Shown piece by piece: positions 1 to 6,728 of a stretch of DNA of 9,344 nucleotides. Both the position numbers and the translations under genes were made by a program. Numbering within the stretch: the stretch's first letter is position 1; the number at the start of each line of letters is the position of its first letter. The notes beneath the pieces are model-generated. The model saw nothing but the letters and a program-made list of their open reading frames with translations. It ran no database searches and had not been told where the DNA came from. This DNA comes from SAT2750 sp964476375 (GTDB lineage Bacteria > Planctomycetota > Planctomycetia > Pirellulales > Pirellulaceae). The stretch lies in contig CAYYZW010000105.1 of NCBI GenBank assembly GCA_964476375.1, positions 1 through 9,344 of the forward strand, in the 5' to 3' direction.

Positions 1-113
1 CCCATGCAATCTTCGAGGTCGTTGCATCCGATCTGGTCGGTGGACATCTCGCCGCTGCCCAGATCAATCGTGGCCCGGGAGTAACTAAGGTCAGTGGGTT
101 TCTTTTCCACCAC
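1..113 (-). CDS. 5' end of a gene running off the left edge; weak resemblance to aldehyde:ferredoxin oxidoreductase N-terminus
   Basis: A minus-strand reading frame is open from the window edge up to a TGA at 195-197. The best start is one of two consecutive GTG codons (111-113 or 108-110), because AAGGGAGG (complement of 118-125) lies 4 or 7 nt upstream; no in-frame ATG exists upstream of them. The visible product is about 37 residues, beginning V-V-E-K-K-P-T-D-L-S-Y-S-R-A-T-I-D-L and containing G-S-G-E-M-S and C-N-D-L-E-D-C. The pattern of a beta strand ending in 'DL', a 'GSGE' turn and then 'DLED-x-MG' recalls the first strand and 'LGG' entry of tungsten/molybdenum aldehyde:ferredoxin oxidoreductases. 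That comparison is from memory and tentative. The gene is divergent from the membrane protein gene to its right. Codon choice looks genuine; the function is uncertain. Confidence 0.45.
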   Translation of the reverse strand, partial: MVEKKPTDLSYSRATIDLGSGEMSTDQIGCNDLEDCM

Positions 114-117
114 GGGG

Positions 118-125
118 CCTCCCTT
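118..125 (-). promoter_or_regulatory. Shine-Dalgarno site deciding a GTG start
   Basis: On the minus strand this reads AAGGGAGG and lies 4 nt before one GTG codon and 7 nt before the next in-frame GTG. It is the only strong ribosome-binding site in this open frame, so it fixes the start of the left-edge partial gene to one of these two codons. Confidence 0.45.
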
Positions 126-304
126 CCATTGAGCGCCAACCTTAACACCTGGCCATGACTTTACTGTCTGGGAAAGGAATGCACAAACTTCCGTTCAATC
201 CATCAACGTGCCAATAACGCCCCCTGCCTGCCTAAAAACCCCCTATCGGATCCACCCCCTTGCTCCGTGCCGTCATCAATGTGGGAAATAATTTTGTTTT
301 CTGA

Positions 305-331
305 TTGTCCGGGCACCGTTCGATCTATAAT
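305..331 (+). promoter_or_regulatory. Candidate sigma-70-type promoter for the membrane HEAT protein gene
   Basis: A perfect TATAAT lies at 326-331, preceded by TTGTCC at 305-310 with a short 15-nt spacer. Transcription from here would give an untranslated leader of roughly 75 nt before the ATG at 411. The -10 element is convincing; the -35 and spacing are suboptimal. The rest of the gap between the two divergent genes (114-410) shows no other clear element. Confidence 0.35.
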
Positions 332-410
332 TGAGTACGCATGGATTTGCGGGTTATTTTCAACTGTCCACAATCGGTTGGTCCTCTCACCTGGCTCCAG
401 GATCTGTGTC

Positions 411-1211
411 ATGCAAAGTGATCACAAAACGCTTGGCGTATCCTACGGTGTACTCATCATTCTCGGCACGGCGGTACTTCTGTTTACCGTTTCCATGCTG
501 CTGAATGTACCCTCCCTGGTGCAAACGAGTCACACCGGGGATAACGATCCGGCGCCGTCGGCCATCCCATCCCGCGACAACGAGACTGCGACCGCTCCCA
601 ACCAAACCCGGGCGGCACAACAACTGGTGCAGTATCGACAGAGGATCGCTATTCTCTCGGAACAGGTCACCCGGTACCAAAAAGAAATCGAAAGCCTGTC
701 TCGCACGCCAGAATCCAATCCAGTTGCACCGCGGTCCGCTTCCGGCCGCACCGCCATCCCCGATGGAGGATCCGGGTCGGGCTCAAACCTCGCAGTAGGC
801 AGCCAGCTGGCGTCCGTCACTTCCCAGCTGGATGCGGCCCAGGACGCCCAGGCGGATTTACTCTCGGAGAACATCCGTCTGCAAAGAAAGCTCGACGACA
901 TGGCCGACGATCTCGCCTTGCTCGAGGAGGTCAATCAGTCCATCCAGGACGATACGACACGCCAGCGCAGGATCTCCATAGAAACCGCCGCCGCGACGCT
1001 CTCGCGTGTCGATGAATCTCCCATCCCCTACCTAATCGAGTGCCTGGATGATGCGGACATGGAAGTGCAGATATGGGGCGCTTCGGTGCTCGCCGAACTG
1101 GGCCCGGATGCCTCGGACGCATTGCCGGCCCTCCAGCAAATGCTCCTGGTCGACGATGCATCCGTGCGGATGGCCGTGGCCGCCGCTATCGACGCGATCG
1201 AGGGAGAGTGA
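411..1211 (+). CDS. Single-pass membrane protein with coiled coils and C-terminal HEAT-like repeats
   Basis: The product has 266 residues and I cannot assign it to a named family. Residues 11-32 form one hydrophobic helix after a short polar N-terminus, which suits an inner-membrane anchor. Residues 33-65 are polar and disordered (D, P, S, T rich). Two charged helical stretches, about 66-98 and 130-187, look like coiled coils, separated by a Gly/Ser/Pro linker (100-130). Residues 202-263 form two helix pairs with HEAT features: 'PYLIECLDDADMEVQ' then 'ALPALQQMLLVDDASVR', each followed by an alanine-rich second helix. The start at 411 is preferred over an in-frame upstream codon at 267 because it places the membrane helix at the N-terminus and follows the promoter candidate; CCAGGA (397-402) is a weak ribosome site. 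A scaffold or protein-binding role is inferred from the architecture only. It converges with the phosphoesterase gene. Confidence 0.75.
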   Translation: MQSDHKTLGVSYGVLIILGTAVLLFTVSMLLNVPSLVQTSHTGDNDPAPSAIPSRDNETATAPNQTRAAQQLVQYRQRIAILSEQVTRYQKEIESLSRTPESNPVAPRSASGRTAIPDGGSGSGSNLAVGSQLASVTSQLDAAQDAQADLLSENIRLQRKLDDMADDLALLEEVNQSIQDDTTRQRRISIETAAATLSRVDESPIPYLIECLDDADMEVQIWGASVLAELGPDASDALPALQQMLLVDDASVRMAVAAAIDAIEGE

Positions 1212-1215
1212 CCGA

Positions 1216-2049
1216 CTATTTTCGGCGTTCAAAGGCAAAGGGTGCTTCTTCATCCTGGCCGACCGTCACCTTGAGCGGTGATGCAATCCCACCCTGGTCC
1301 ACCTGCACGCGGAGGATGTTCTTCGCCTCGAAAGGCCGGTCCTTGATCCACCGATGGCCATCGCCATGCAGATAGAGCACCGGCTTCCGGTACGCCACGG
1401 CAATCTCGCCGAATGGCCCAAAAAAATCGTCATGCTTGGTTGCGGGCTGCGCATGGCCGAAAAGCACCATGCAGCGACTCTTCTGACCGTACTCTTCCAC
1501 CTGCTGTTTTATCCAGTCGACGTTCTGGCGATGGCGTTTTTTCCATTCCTCGGCATCATGGACCTTGCCACCAACAAGATTGATTCCAACGAACAGGATA
1601 TCCTTTTCAAAGAAGGTGAAGTTTTCCTGCCGTTTTTCCTGCCTCTTCACAACCAGCCCGTTTTCCCAGTGACGGTCAAACTTCATAAAATACTTCGTCC
1701 AGAAATCCCATGAGGGTGCCGGGTCCGTGCAATCATTCCACTCATTATCCCCGGGAACGATAAAGAGTCGGTGCGCTGATTTTCTTAGCATTCCAGAGAC
1801 CTTGACGTACACCGCTTCATCGCAGGGCGTGGAACCATTCTTGATATCCCCGACGTGCACGATGAATTCGGCATCGGATGGCAGGGCGGCAATTTGTTTT
1901 GGCAGGATCGCATCGTCCTCGGGAGTGTACGGAACATCCCCCATCGCGTAAAAGGTCACCACCGCAGGATCCGCCGCCGAGGCCCATGTATGGAACATCG
2001 CCACGAATAACAGAACAGACCACGGGATCCCATCTTTTAGAAATCTCAT
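1216..2049 (-). CDS. Exported metallophosphoesterase (calcineurin-like)
   Basis: The product has 277 residues. It starts with a Sec signal peptide (R and K near the N-terminus, hydrophobic core about 8-20, likely cleavage after A-S-A at 23-25), so it should act in the periplasm or outside. Dinuclear-metal phosphoesterase motifs are visible in order: G-D-V-P-Y (D38), G-D-I-K-N-G (D68), P-G-D-N-E-W (D101, N102, E103), F-G-H-A-Q-P (H199) and H-G-D-G-H (H228, H232). Motif I lacks the usual D-x-H histidine, having D-x-P-Y instead. Cysteines 76 and 107 lie in the metal-site loops. The substrate cannot be told from sequence. The ATG at 2049 is chosen because GGAGG sits 4 nt upstream and the signal peptide begins there; an in-frame GTG eight codons earlier has no such site. 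It may be co-transcribed with the LRR gene 97 nt upstream. Confidence 0.85.
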   Translation of the reverse strand: MRFLKDGIPWSVLLFVAMFHTWASAADPAVVTFYAMGDVPYTPEDDAILPKQIAALPSDAEFIVHVGDIKNGSTPCDEAVYVKVSGMLRKSAHRLFIVPGDNEWNDCTDPAPSWDFWTKYFMKFDRHWENGLVVKRQEKRQENFTFFEKDILFVGINLVGGKVHDAEEWKKRHRQNVDWIKQQVEEYGQKSRCMVLFGHAQPATKHDDFFGPFGEIAVAYRKPVLYLHGDGHRWIKDRPFEAKNILRVQVDQGGIASPLKVTVGQDEEAPFAFERRK

Positions 2050-2053
2050 TTTT

Positions 2054-2058
2054 CCTCC
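2054..2058 (-). promoter_or_regulatory. Shine-Dalgarno site for the metallophosphoesterase
   Basis: This reads GGAGG on the minus strand, 4 nt before the ATG at 2047-2049. It supports that ATG over the in-frame GTG at 2071-2073, which would add residues in front of the signal peptide. Confidence 0.6.
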
Positions 2059-2146
2059 GGGCAAGAGTTTCACGTCTTTCTGTCCCGTGTCTCGTCGTTC
2101 GCGGCGGAAAGCGGACTGCCCACTTCTCGGGACACAAGTGACTGGG

Positions 2147-3091
2147 TTACTGAATGACTTTACAGGCGGGGTTCTGCTCCCGCAATCGTTCGATCCCCTC
2201 GGCCGTGACAGAAGTCCCGCGTACCCATACCTCTGTCACGCCCGTTTTTCCGAGCGCACGAAGCCCCTCGTCGGTCACGCCCGGGCAATGAAAGAGAAAA
2301 AGCTTGCGGAGTTCTGGCATTCCAGACACATGCCGCAGCGAGTCGTCCTTGAGATTTTTACACCCGAACATGTAGAGTGATTCCAGCTTTGACAGTACGG
2401 CAAGATCCCTCACGCCCGAGTCCGTTACGGCCGTCCGTGAAATGCCCAGCCAGCGGAGGTTCCGAAGCGTTGAAATGGATTTCGCACCGCCGTCTCCCAG
2501 GCCCGTCCGGCCAACCCACAACCGCTCAAGCTTGTCCAGCATTTCGAGGTGTCTGAATCCCGCATCGGAAATATCATTCCCGCCCAGGGAAAGGGAGACA
2601 AGTTCCCTGTGTCCCTTCAGCTGCCCCAGACCATCGTCCGTAATACCGGTCCGGTCCAAATCCAGGCTGTGCAGTTTCTTCATTCCGGAAATGAATTCAA
2701 GGCCGTCATTCCCAACGTCGATTCCCTCCAGTTCCAGCAACCGCATCTCCGTGAGGTCCTTGATCCTGGACACACCGTTTCCGTTCACATGGGTGCCGTG
2801 CAGGGAAAGCGACTGCAGGCCCTCCAGTTTGCCAACGTGATCCATCGCCAGGTTGGTGAACCGATACCCGTGAAGCTGGAGGCCAACAGCCTCTTCTTCC
2901 GCGCCCACGGTGATGACACCGCCGAGCCTTTCCAGGTGGACCATCGCAGCCGTTATCCTTCGTTCCTCCTCATCCACCACCTTTTCATCATCGGAAGGAT
3001 CCCCCGGTCCCTGCGGTGGAAACGCCACCAGGGCACAGGGGATGCCGAATGCCAGGCAAAAGATCAGACATGTCCAATATGCTTTCTGCAT
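2147..3091 (-). CDS. Exported leucine-rich-repeat protein
   Basis: The product has 314 residues. An N-terminal hydrophobic segment (about 7-24) looks like a Sec signal peptide, followed by a Pro/Asp/Glu-rich linker (25-45). Residues 45-60 form the amphipathic cap helix 'AAMVHLERLGGVI'. From about residue 69 to 308 there are roughly ten leucine-rich repeats of 24-25 residues, with the pattern L-x-x-L-x-L-x-x-T-x-I-T-D-x-G-L-x-x-L; the clearest units start near 92, 140, 164, 212, 236 and 261. This variant is abundant in planctomycete genomes, where the proteins are mostly uncharacterised; a protein- or polymer-binding surface outside the cytoplasm is the usual guess. The ribosome site is weak (GGGATGG). 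The gene has its own promoter candidate and may be followed in one transcript by the phosphoesterase. There are no enzymatic motifs. The repeats appear complete to a proper C-terminus. Confidence 0.88.
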   Translation of the reverse strand: MQKAYWTCLIFCLAFGIPCALVAFPPQGPGDPSDDEKVVDEEERRITAAMVHLERLGGVITVGAEEEAVGLQLHGYRFTNLAMDHVGKLEGLQSLSLHGTHVNGNGVSRIKDLTEMRLLELEGIDVGNDGLEFISGMKKLHSLDLDRTGITDDGLGQLKGHRELVSLSLGGNDISDAGFRHLEMLDKLERLWVGRTGLGDGGAKSISTLRNLRWLGISRTAVTDSGVRDLAVLSKLESLYMFGCKNLKDDSLRHVSGMPELRKLFLFHCPGVTDEGLRALGKTGVTEVWVRGTSVTAEGIERLREQNPACKVIQ

Positions 3092-3131
3092 CCAACCATC
3101 CCGTTACCGAAACACATTTCTCCGTAAATCG

Positions 3132-3161
3132 ATTCTAGACACGGCCCATGCCGCAAGTAAA
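3132..3161 (-). promoter_or_regulatory. Candidate promoter for the LRR gene
   Basis: On the minus strand TTTACT (complement of 3156-3161) is followed after 18 nt by TAGAAT (complement of 3132-3137), matching 4 of 6 and 5 of 6 consensus positions. The -10 lies about 40 nt before the LRR start codon, in the 169-nt gap between that gene and the end of the upstream beta-oxidation gene. Confidence 0.4.
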
Positions 3162-3225
3162 GAAGGAGGGCCGCCACACGGAAATTCGCGTCGCATGCCG
3201 GGCGGTTCGATGCACGTGGCCGATC

Positions 3226-3252
3226 ATCCCGCTGGGACGGGGCGAAAGCCCC
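3226..3252 (-). terminator. Possible hairpin terminator after the beta-oxidation genes
   Basis: Eight nucleotides after the stop codon of the bifunctional enzyme, the minus strand reads GGGGC-TTTC-GCCCC (complement of 3239-3252), directly followed by a second short hairpin, GTCCC-AGC-GGGAT. No T-run follows, so this is not a canonical intrinsic terminator. It may instead protect the 3' end of the mRNA. Confidence 0.35.
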
Positions 3253-3260
3253 ATAACTCC

Positions 3261-5381
3261 TCACCGGCCAGTCCAGTCCGAGAACGATTGTCCCGAGGCA
3301 ACAAGTTCTTCAAGTAGTGGGGCCGGTGCCCAGCTGGCACCATGGATCCGCTCAAAATCCCTGATCCTGCGCAGAACCTGGTCCAGCCCAACACGGTCTG
3401 CATACCACATCGGCCCGCCCAGATGGGAAGGGAACCCGTAGCCGTTCAGGTAAATGATGTCGATATCCGATGCACGCGTCGCATGGCCTTCCGAGAGTAT
3501 GCGAGCGCCCTCGTTCGCCAGTGAATAGAGGGTCCGTTCGATGACCTCGTCGCGGCCAATGTCGCGGCTTTCGATGCCCGCTTCCCTGGCACACTGGTCA
3601 ATGATCGCCGCCACCTCCGGATCAGGCGTTCCCACCCTTCCATCCTGTTCGTAACAGTACCATCCTCTGCCCGTTTTCTGTCCAAATCGTCCCTGCTCGC
3701 ACAAACGGTCTGCCACGGTCTGTTGCCGCATACCCTCGGGTTCTCTATCCAGGAACTCCTGTCGAATCCTCCACCCCACATCCAGGCCCGCCAGGTCGCC
3801 GACAGCGAGCGGCCCCATCGCCATGCCAAATTCCACCATCGTCGAATCAACAAATTCGACCGACGCGCCCTCCTCCAGGAGGAATTGCGCTTCCCGCATG
3901 TAGGGACCAAACATCCTGTTCCCCACAAAACCGCGGCAGTTTCCGACCAGGACACCGACCTTGCCAAGCCGCCTGGCGATCTCCATCGACGAGGCAATCA
4001 CGCCTTTGGAGGTCTCTCTCCCCCGCACAATCTCCAGCAACCGCATGACGTGTGCCGGGCTGAAGAAATGATGACCAATCACCATCTCCGGGCGCCCGGA
4101 GGATTCAGCAATTGAATCAATATCCAGCGTGGAGGTATTCGACGCCAGGATGGCGCCAGGCCGGGTGGCCGCCGCCAGTTCCGAAAAGACATGTTTTTTG
4201 AGTTCAAGCCCCTCAAAAACCGCCTCGACGACAAGGTCCACTTCCTGGAACCGGTCGTAATCCGTCGTCCCCACAATACGGTTCATTCTTTCGCTGACGT
4301 CGGCCTTTGTGAGTCGTCCACGCCGGACCGACATCTCGTACGTTTTTCTTATCCTGTCCAGGCCCTTTTCCAGTTCTTCCTCCCCGGTTTCCTTCAGGAT
4401 CACCGGAATACCGGCGTCCAGATACGCCATCGTGATCCCGCCTCCCATCGTCCCGGCTCCCACCACCCCGACCTGGTTAATTTCCACCGTCTCGGTTTCA
4501 CGCGGAACATCCGGTAATTTCCTCACCTCGCGTTCACCGAAAAACACATGGATCATGGCCCGGCATTCATCCGACACAAGACAGCTTTCAAACAGCCTCT
4601 CTTCCACCGCACACCCATCTTCAAAAGAGCCCACGACAGCCGCCTCCACAGCATCCATCGCGAGCCCCGGAGCCACGGCCCCGCGACTACGTCGGCGCAC
4701 TTTCTCGCGAAGTGTCGCCAGGTCATCCCGGATTCCGGCCATCTCCAGGTCCGGCACAACCCGGTCGCGCGTACGGGGTGGTGAAACGCCCTCGGCAAGG
4801 CGCTCCCTTGTGAATCGGATCGCCTCCTCCAGCAGGTCTCCCTCAACGACCCTGTCAAAAAGGCCGGATTTCGCGGCTTCGTCCGTTTTCACCATTCGTC
4901 CGCTGGCACACATGTCCGCAGCCATCCGCAAGCCAACGAGTCGGGGAAGACGTTGCGTACCCGCCGCACCTGGAATGATCCCGATCTTTACTTCCGGCTG
5001 CCCCACCTGGCATCCGTCGGCGGCCACCCGGTAATGACACGCCTGGGCCAATTCCAACCCACCACCCAGCGCGGAACCATGAATCGCACAGGTGACCGGT
5101 ACCGAACATGATTCGATCCGATCCAGCACCGACCGCAGCGGCACGCCGCTGGCGTCCTCCCCGTGGGCCAGTTTCTGTAATTCCTTGATGTCCGCACCAC
5201 ATATAAAGGTGGCCCCACCGCCGATGATGACCACGCCGTGGACGGACGGATCGTGGCCGGCGCTGGAAATTGCCGCATCAATCGCTTCCGGGATTCCCGG
5301 GCTCAGCGCATTGACCGGCGGGTTCGCAATGGTGACGACCAGGATATCCTCGACCCGGGTCACTTCGACTCGTTCCGTCAT
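3261..5381 (-). CDS. Bifunctional enoyl-CoA hydratase / 3-hydroxyacyl-CoA dehydrogenase
   Basis: The product has 706 residues and catalyses hydration of 2-enoyl-CoA and NAD-dependent oxidation of the 3-hydroxyacyl-CoA in beta-oxidation. Residues 1-190 are a crotonase domain with the oxyanion-hole segment C-G-A-D-I (61-65), 'GSALGGGLE' with E110, and 'GQPEVKIG' with E130; both hydratase glutamates are present. After a helical linker, residues 302-480 form the Rossmann domain with G-A-G-T-M-G (308-313), S-N-T (414-416), catalytic H438 in 'GHHFFSP' and its partner E450. Residues 484-706 hold two C-terminal dehydrogenase domains, starting at 'GFVGNR'. Length and order match the FadJ/FadB alpha chain and peroxisomal MFE1 (about 700-730 residues). 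GGAGGAG just before the ATG supports the start. It lies 27 nt after the thiolase, almost certainly in the same operon. No truncation or missing residue is seen. Confidence 0.95.
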   Translation of the reverse strand: MTERVEVTRVEDILVVTIANPPVNALSPGIPEAIDAAISSAGHDPSVHGVVIIGGGATFICGADIKELQKLAHGEDASGVPLRSVLDRIESCSVPVTCAIHGSALGGGLELAQACHYRVAADGCQVGQPEVKIGIIPGAAGTQRLPRLVGLRMAADMCASGRMVKTDEAAKSGLFDRVVEGDLLEEAIRFTRERLAEGVSPPRTRDRVVPDLEMAGIRDDLATLREKVRRRSRGAVAPGLAMDAVEAAVVGSFEDGCAVEERLFESCLVSDECRAMIHVFFGEREVRKLPDVPRETETVEINQVGVVGAGTMGGGITMAYLDAGIPVILKETGEEELEKGLDRIRKTYEMSVRRGRLTKADVSERMNRIVGTTDYDRFQEVDLVVEAVFEGLELKKHVFSELAAATRPGAILASNTSTLDIDSIAESSGRPEMVIGHHFFSPAHVMRLLEIVRGRETSKGVIASSMEIARRLGKVGVLVGNCRGFVGNRMFGPYMREAQFLLEEGASVEFVDSTMVEFGMAMGPLAVGDLAGLDVGWRIRQEFLDREPEGMRQQTVADRLCEQGRFGQKTGRGWYCYEQDGRVGTPDPEVAAIIDQCAREAGIESRDIGRDEVIERTLYSLANEGARILSEGHATRASDIDIIYLNGYGFPSHLGGPMWYADRVGLDQVLRRIRDFERIHGASWAPAPLLEELVASGQSFSDWTGR

Positions 5382-5408
5382 TTCTCTCCTCCATCCTGCA
5401 GCACGCCT

Positions 5409-6596
5409 TTATTCGCATAACTCGAGAAGAGCTGCCGCACCCTGGCCACCCCCGATGCACATGGTCACCACTCCCAGCCGTGCCTTTCGACGCTTCATTT
5501 CATAAGCAAGGTGGCCGGTCAGTCGAGTCCCGGTCATTCCAAACGGGTGACCAATGGAAATCGACCCCCCATTTATATTTAATTTTTCCGGATCGATCCC
5601 CAGCCTCTTGCGACAGTAAACGACCTGCACCGCAAAAGCCTCGTTCAATTCCCAGAGGTCAATATCTCCCACTTCCAGGCCATATCTGTTGAGTAACCGG
5701 GGCACCGCAAAGACCGGCCCAATTCCCATTTCATCCGGTTCGCATCCTGCCACGGCGAATCCCCGGAAATAGACCAGCGGGTCGACCTCCAGCTCGCGTG
5801 CGCGCTCCTCGGACATCAACAATGTCGCGGCCGCACCATCGGAAAGCTGGGACGCGTTTCCGGCGGTCACCGAACCTTCCCCGCTATCCGGATCAAAATA
5901 GGGGGCCAGTGCCTCAAGACCCTCCAGCGTGGTCCCCGGCCGGTTGCATTCGTCATGCTGAAACACTGTCTCCTCGGTGCCGTCCATCTCCCGCGTTTCA
6001 CGATTCATAATTCCACGGGTCACCTTCATGGGGGATATTTCCTCCGCAAAACGTCCTGCTTGTTGGGCTGCCGCGGTTCGTTCCTGGCTCAGCAGGGCGT
6101 ACGAATCCTGTTCTTGCCGCGTGATGTTATAACGCCTGGCAACAACCTCCGCGGTATCTCCCATCACCATGTAGATGCCGGGCGACTCCGCTTCCACCCA
6201 GGGGTTACGATCCTCATTGTCGCTTCGTATTCCGGTGATCGACTCAACCCCCCCGCCAATGGCGATCGTCGCACCGCTCTGGATCTGGTGTGCTGCCATC
6301 GCAATCGACTGCAGGCCCGAGGAACAAAACCGGTTGACCGTTGCGGCGGCCACCGTCACGGGCAAGCCGGCCCGGATGGCGGCGACCCGAGCCACGTTGT
6401 GCCCCTGGGCGCCTTCCGGGTATCCGCAGCCGATAACAATATCTTCGATTTCATCCACTGGCACCTGCGGGGTCTTTTCAAGAACTGCCTGCAGGCAGTG
6501 GGCCACCATGTCATCCGGCCGCGTCATGTTGAGGGAACCGCGGAATGATTTTCCCAGCGCGGTCCTGGTGCTGGCAGCGATAACAACGTCGTTCAT
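5409..6596 (-). CDS. Acetyl-CoA acyltransferase (thiolase)
   Basis: The product has 395 residues, the full length for the thiolase family. It cleaves 3-ketoacyl-CoA with CoA (or condenses two acyl-CoAs) in the cytoplasm. The nucleophile C91 is in 'NRFCSSGLQSI'. The other active-site blocks are N-E-A-F (318-321), H350 in 'GGSISIGHPFGMTGTR' and C380 in 'CIGGGQGAA'. The substitutions S-I-S-I, F and M-T in the H350 block, where many thiolases have A-I-A-L, L and A-S, point to the FadA/FadI-like degradative group rather than short-chain biosynthetic PhaA, but this is not decisive. GGAG about 8 nt before the ATG supports the start. It is first in a two-gene operon with the bifunctional hydratase/dehydrogenase, the same thiolase-first order as E. 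coli fadIJ. It diverges from the CoxG-like gene. Confidence 0.95.
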   Translation of the reverse strand: MNDVVIAASTRTALGKSFRGSLNMTRPDDMVAHCLQAVLEKTPQVPVDEIEDIVIGCGYPEGAQGHNVARVAAIRAGLPVTVAAATVNRFCSSGLQSIAMAAHQIQSGATIAIGGGVESITGIRSDNEDRNPWVEAESPGIYMVMGDTAEVVARRYNITRQEQDSYALLSQERTAAAQQAGRFAEEISPMKVTRGIMNRETREMDGTEETVFQHDECNRPGTTLEGLEALAPYFDPDSGEGSVTAGNASQLSDGAAATLLMSEERARELEVDPLVYFRGFAVAGCEPDEMGIGPVFAVPRLLNRYGLEVGDIDLWELNEAFAVQVVYCRKRLGIDPEKLNINGGSISIGHPFGMTGTRLTGHLAYEMKRRKARLGVVTMCIGGGQGAAALLELCE

Positions 6597-6728
6597 GACA
6601 TTTTCTCCATTGAAAGACTCCCCGTCTGGAGGAACCCACGGCAGTTGAACGGCGTGGGGCCGGGCGTTAGATTACCAAGGCAACTAATCGTCCCGCAACC
6701 ACGGGGCACCTCCTGGAGCTCTATTGAT
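6597..6728. promoter_or_regulatory. Divergent intergenic region with an inverted repeat and weak promoter match
   Basis: These 132 nt separate the thiolase from the plus-strand transport operon and must hold promoters for both if each is autonomous. On the plus strand TTGAAC (6645-6650), 17 nt and TAGATT (6668-6673) is a modest sigma-70 match. An inverted repeat, CCCACG (6635-6640) with CGTGGG (6653-6658), spans that -35 element and could be an operator. No clear minus-strand promoter was found. Confidence 0.3.

Noticed and set aside
267..410. N-terminal extension of the HEAT-protein reading frame upstream of 411
   Set aside because: The extension covers the TATAAT promoter candidate and would bury the membrane helix behind 48 residues with no similarity or ribosome site.
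2081..2134. Inverted repeat TGTCCCG ... CGGGACA between the LRR and phosphoesterase genes
   Set aside because: Arms are 7 nt with a 40-nt loop and no T-run; too weak to call a terminator or operator.
4309..5034. A 241-codon plus-strand open frame antisense to the hydratase/dehydrogenase gene
   Set aside because: The product is Ser/Arg/Pro rich with no domain pattern, typical of the opposite strand of a GC-rich gene whose own frame is fully supported.
5955..6548. A 197-codon plus-strand open frame antisense to the thiolase gene
   Set aside because: Low-complexity His/Arg-rich translation opposite a thiolase with all catalytic residues; no ribosome site.
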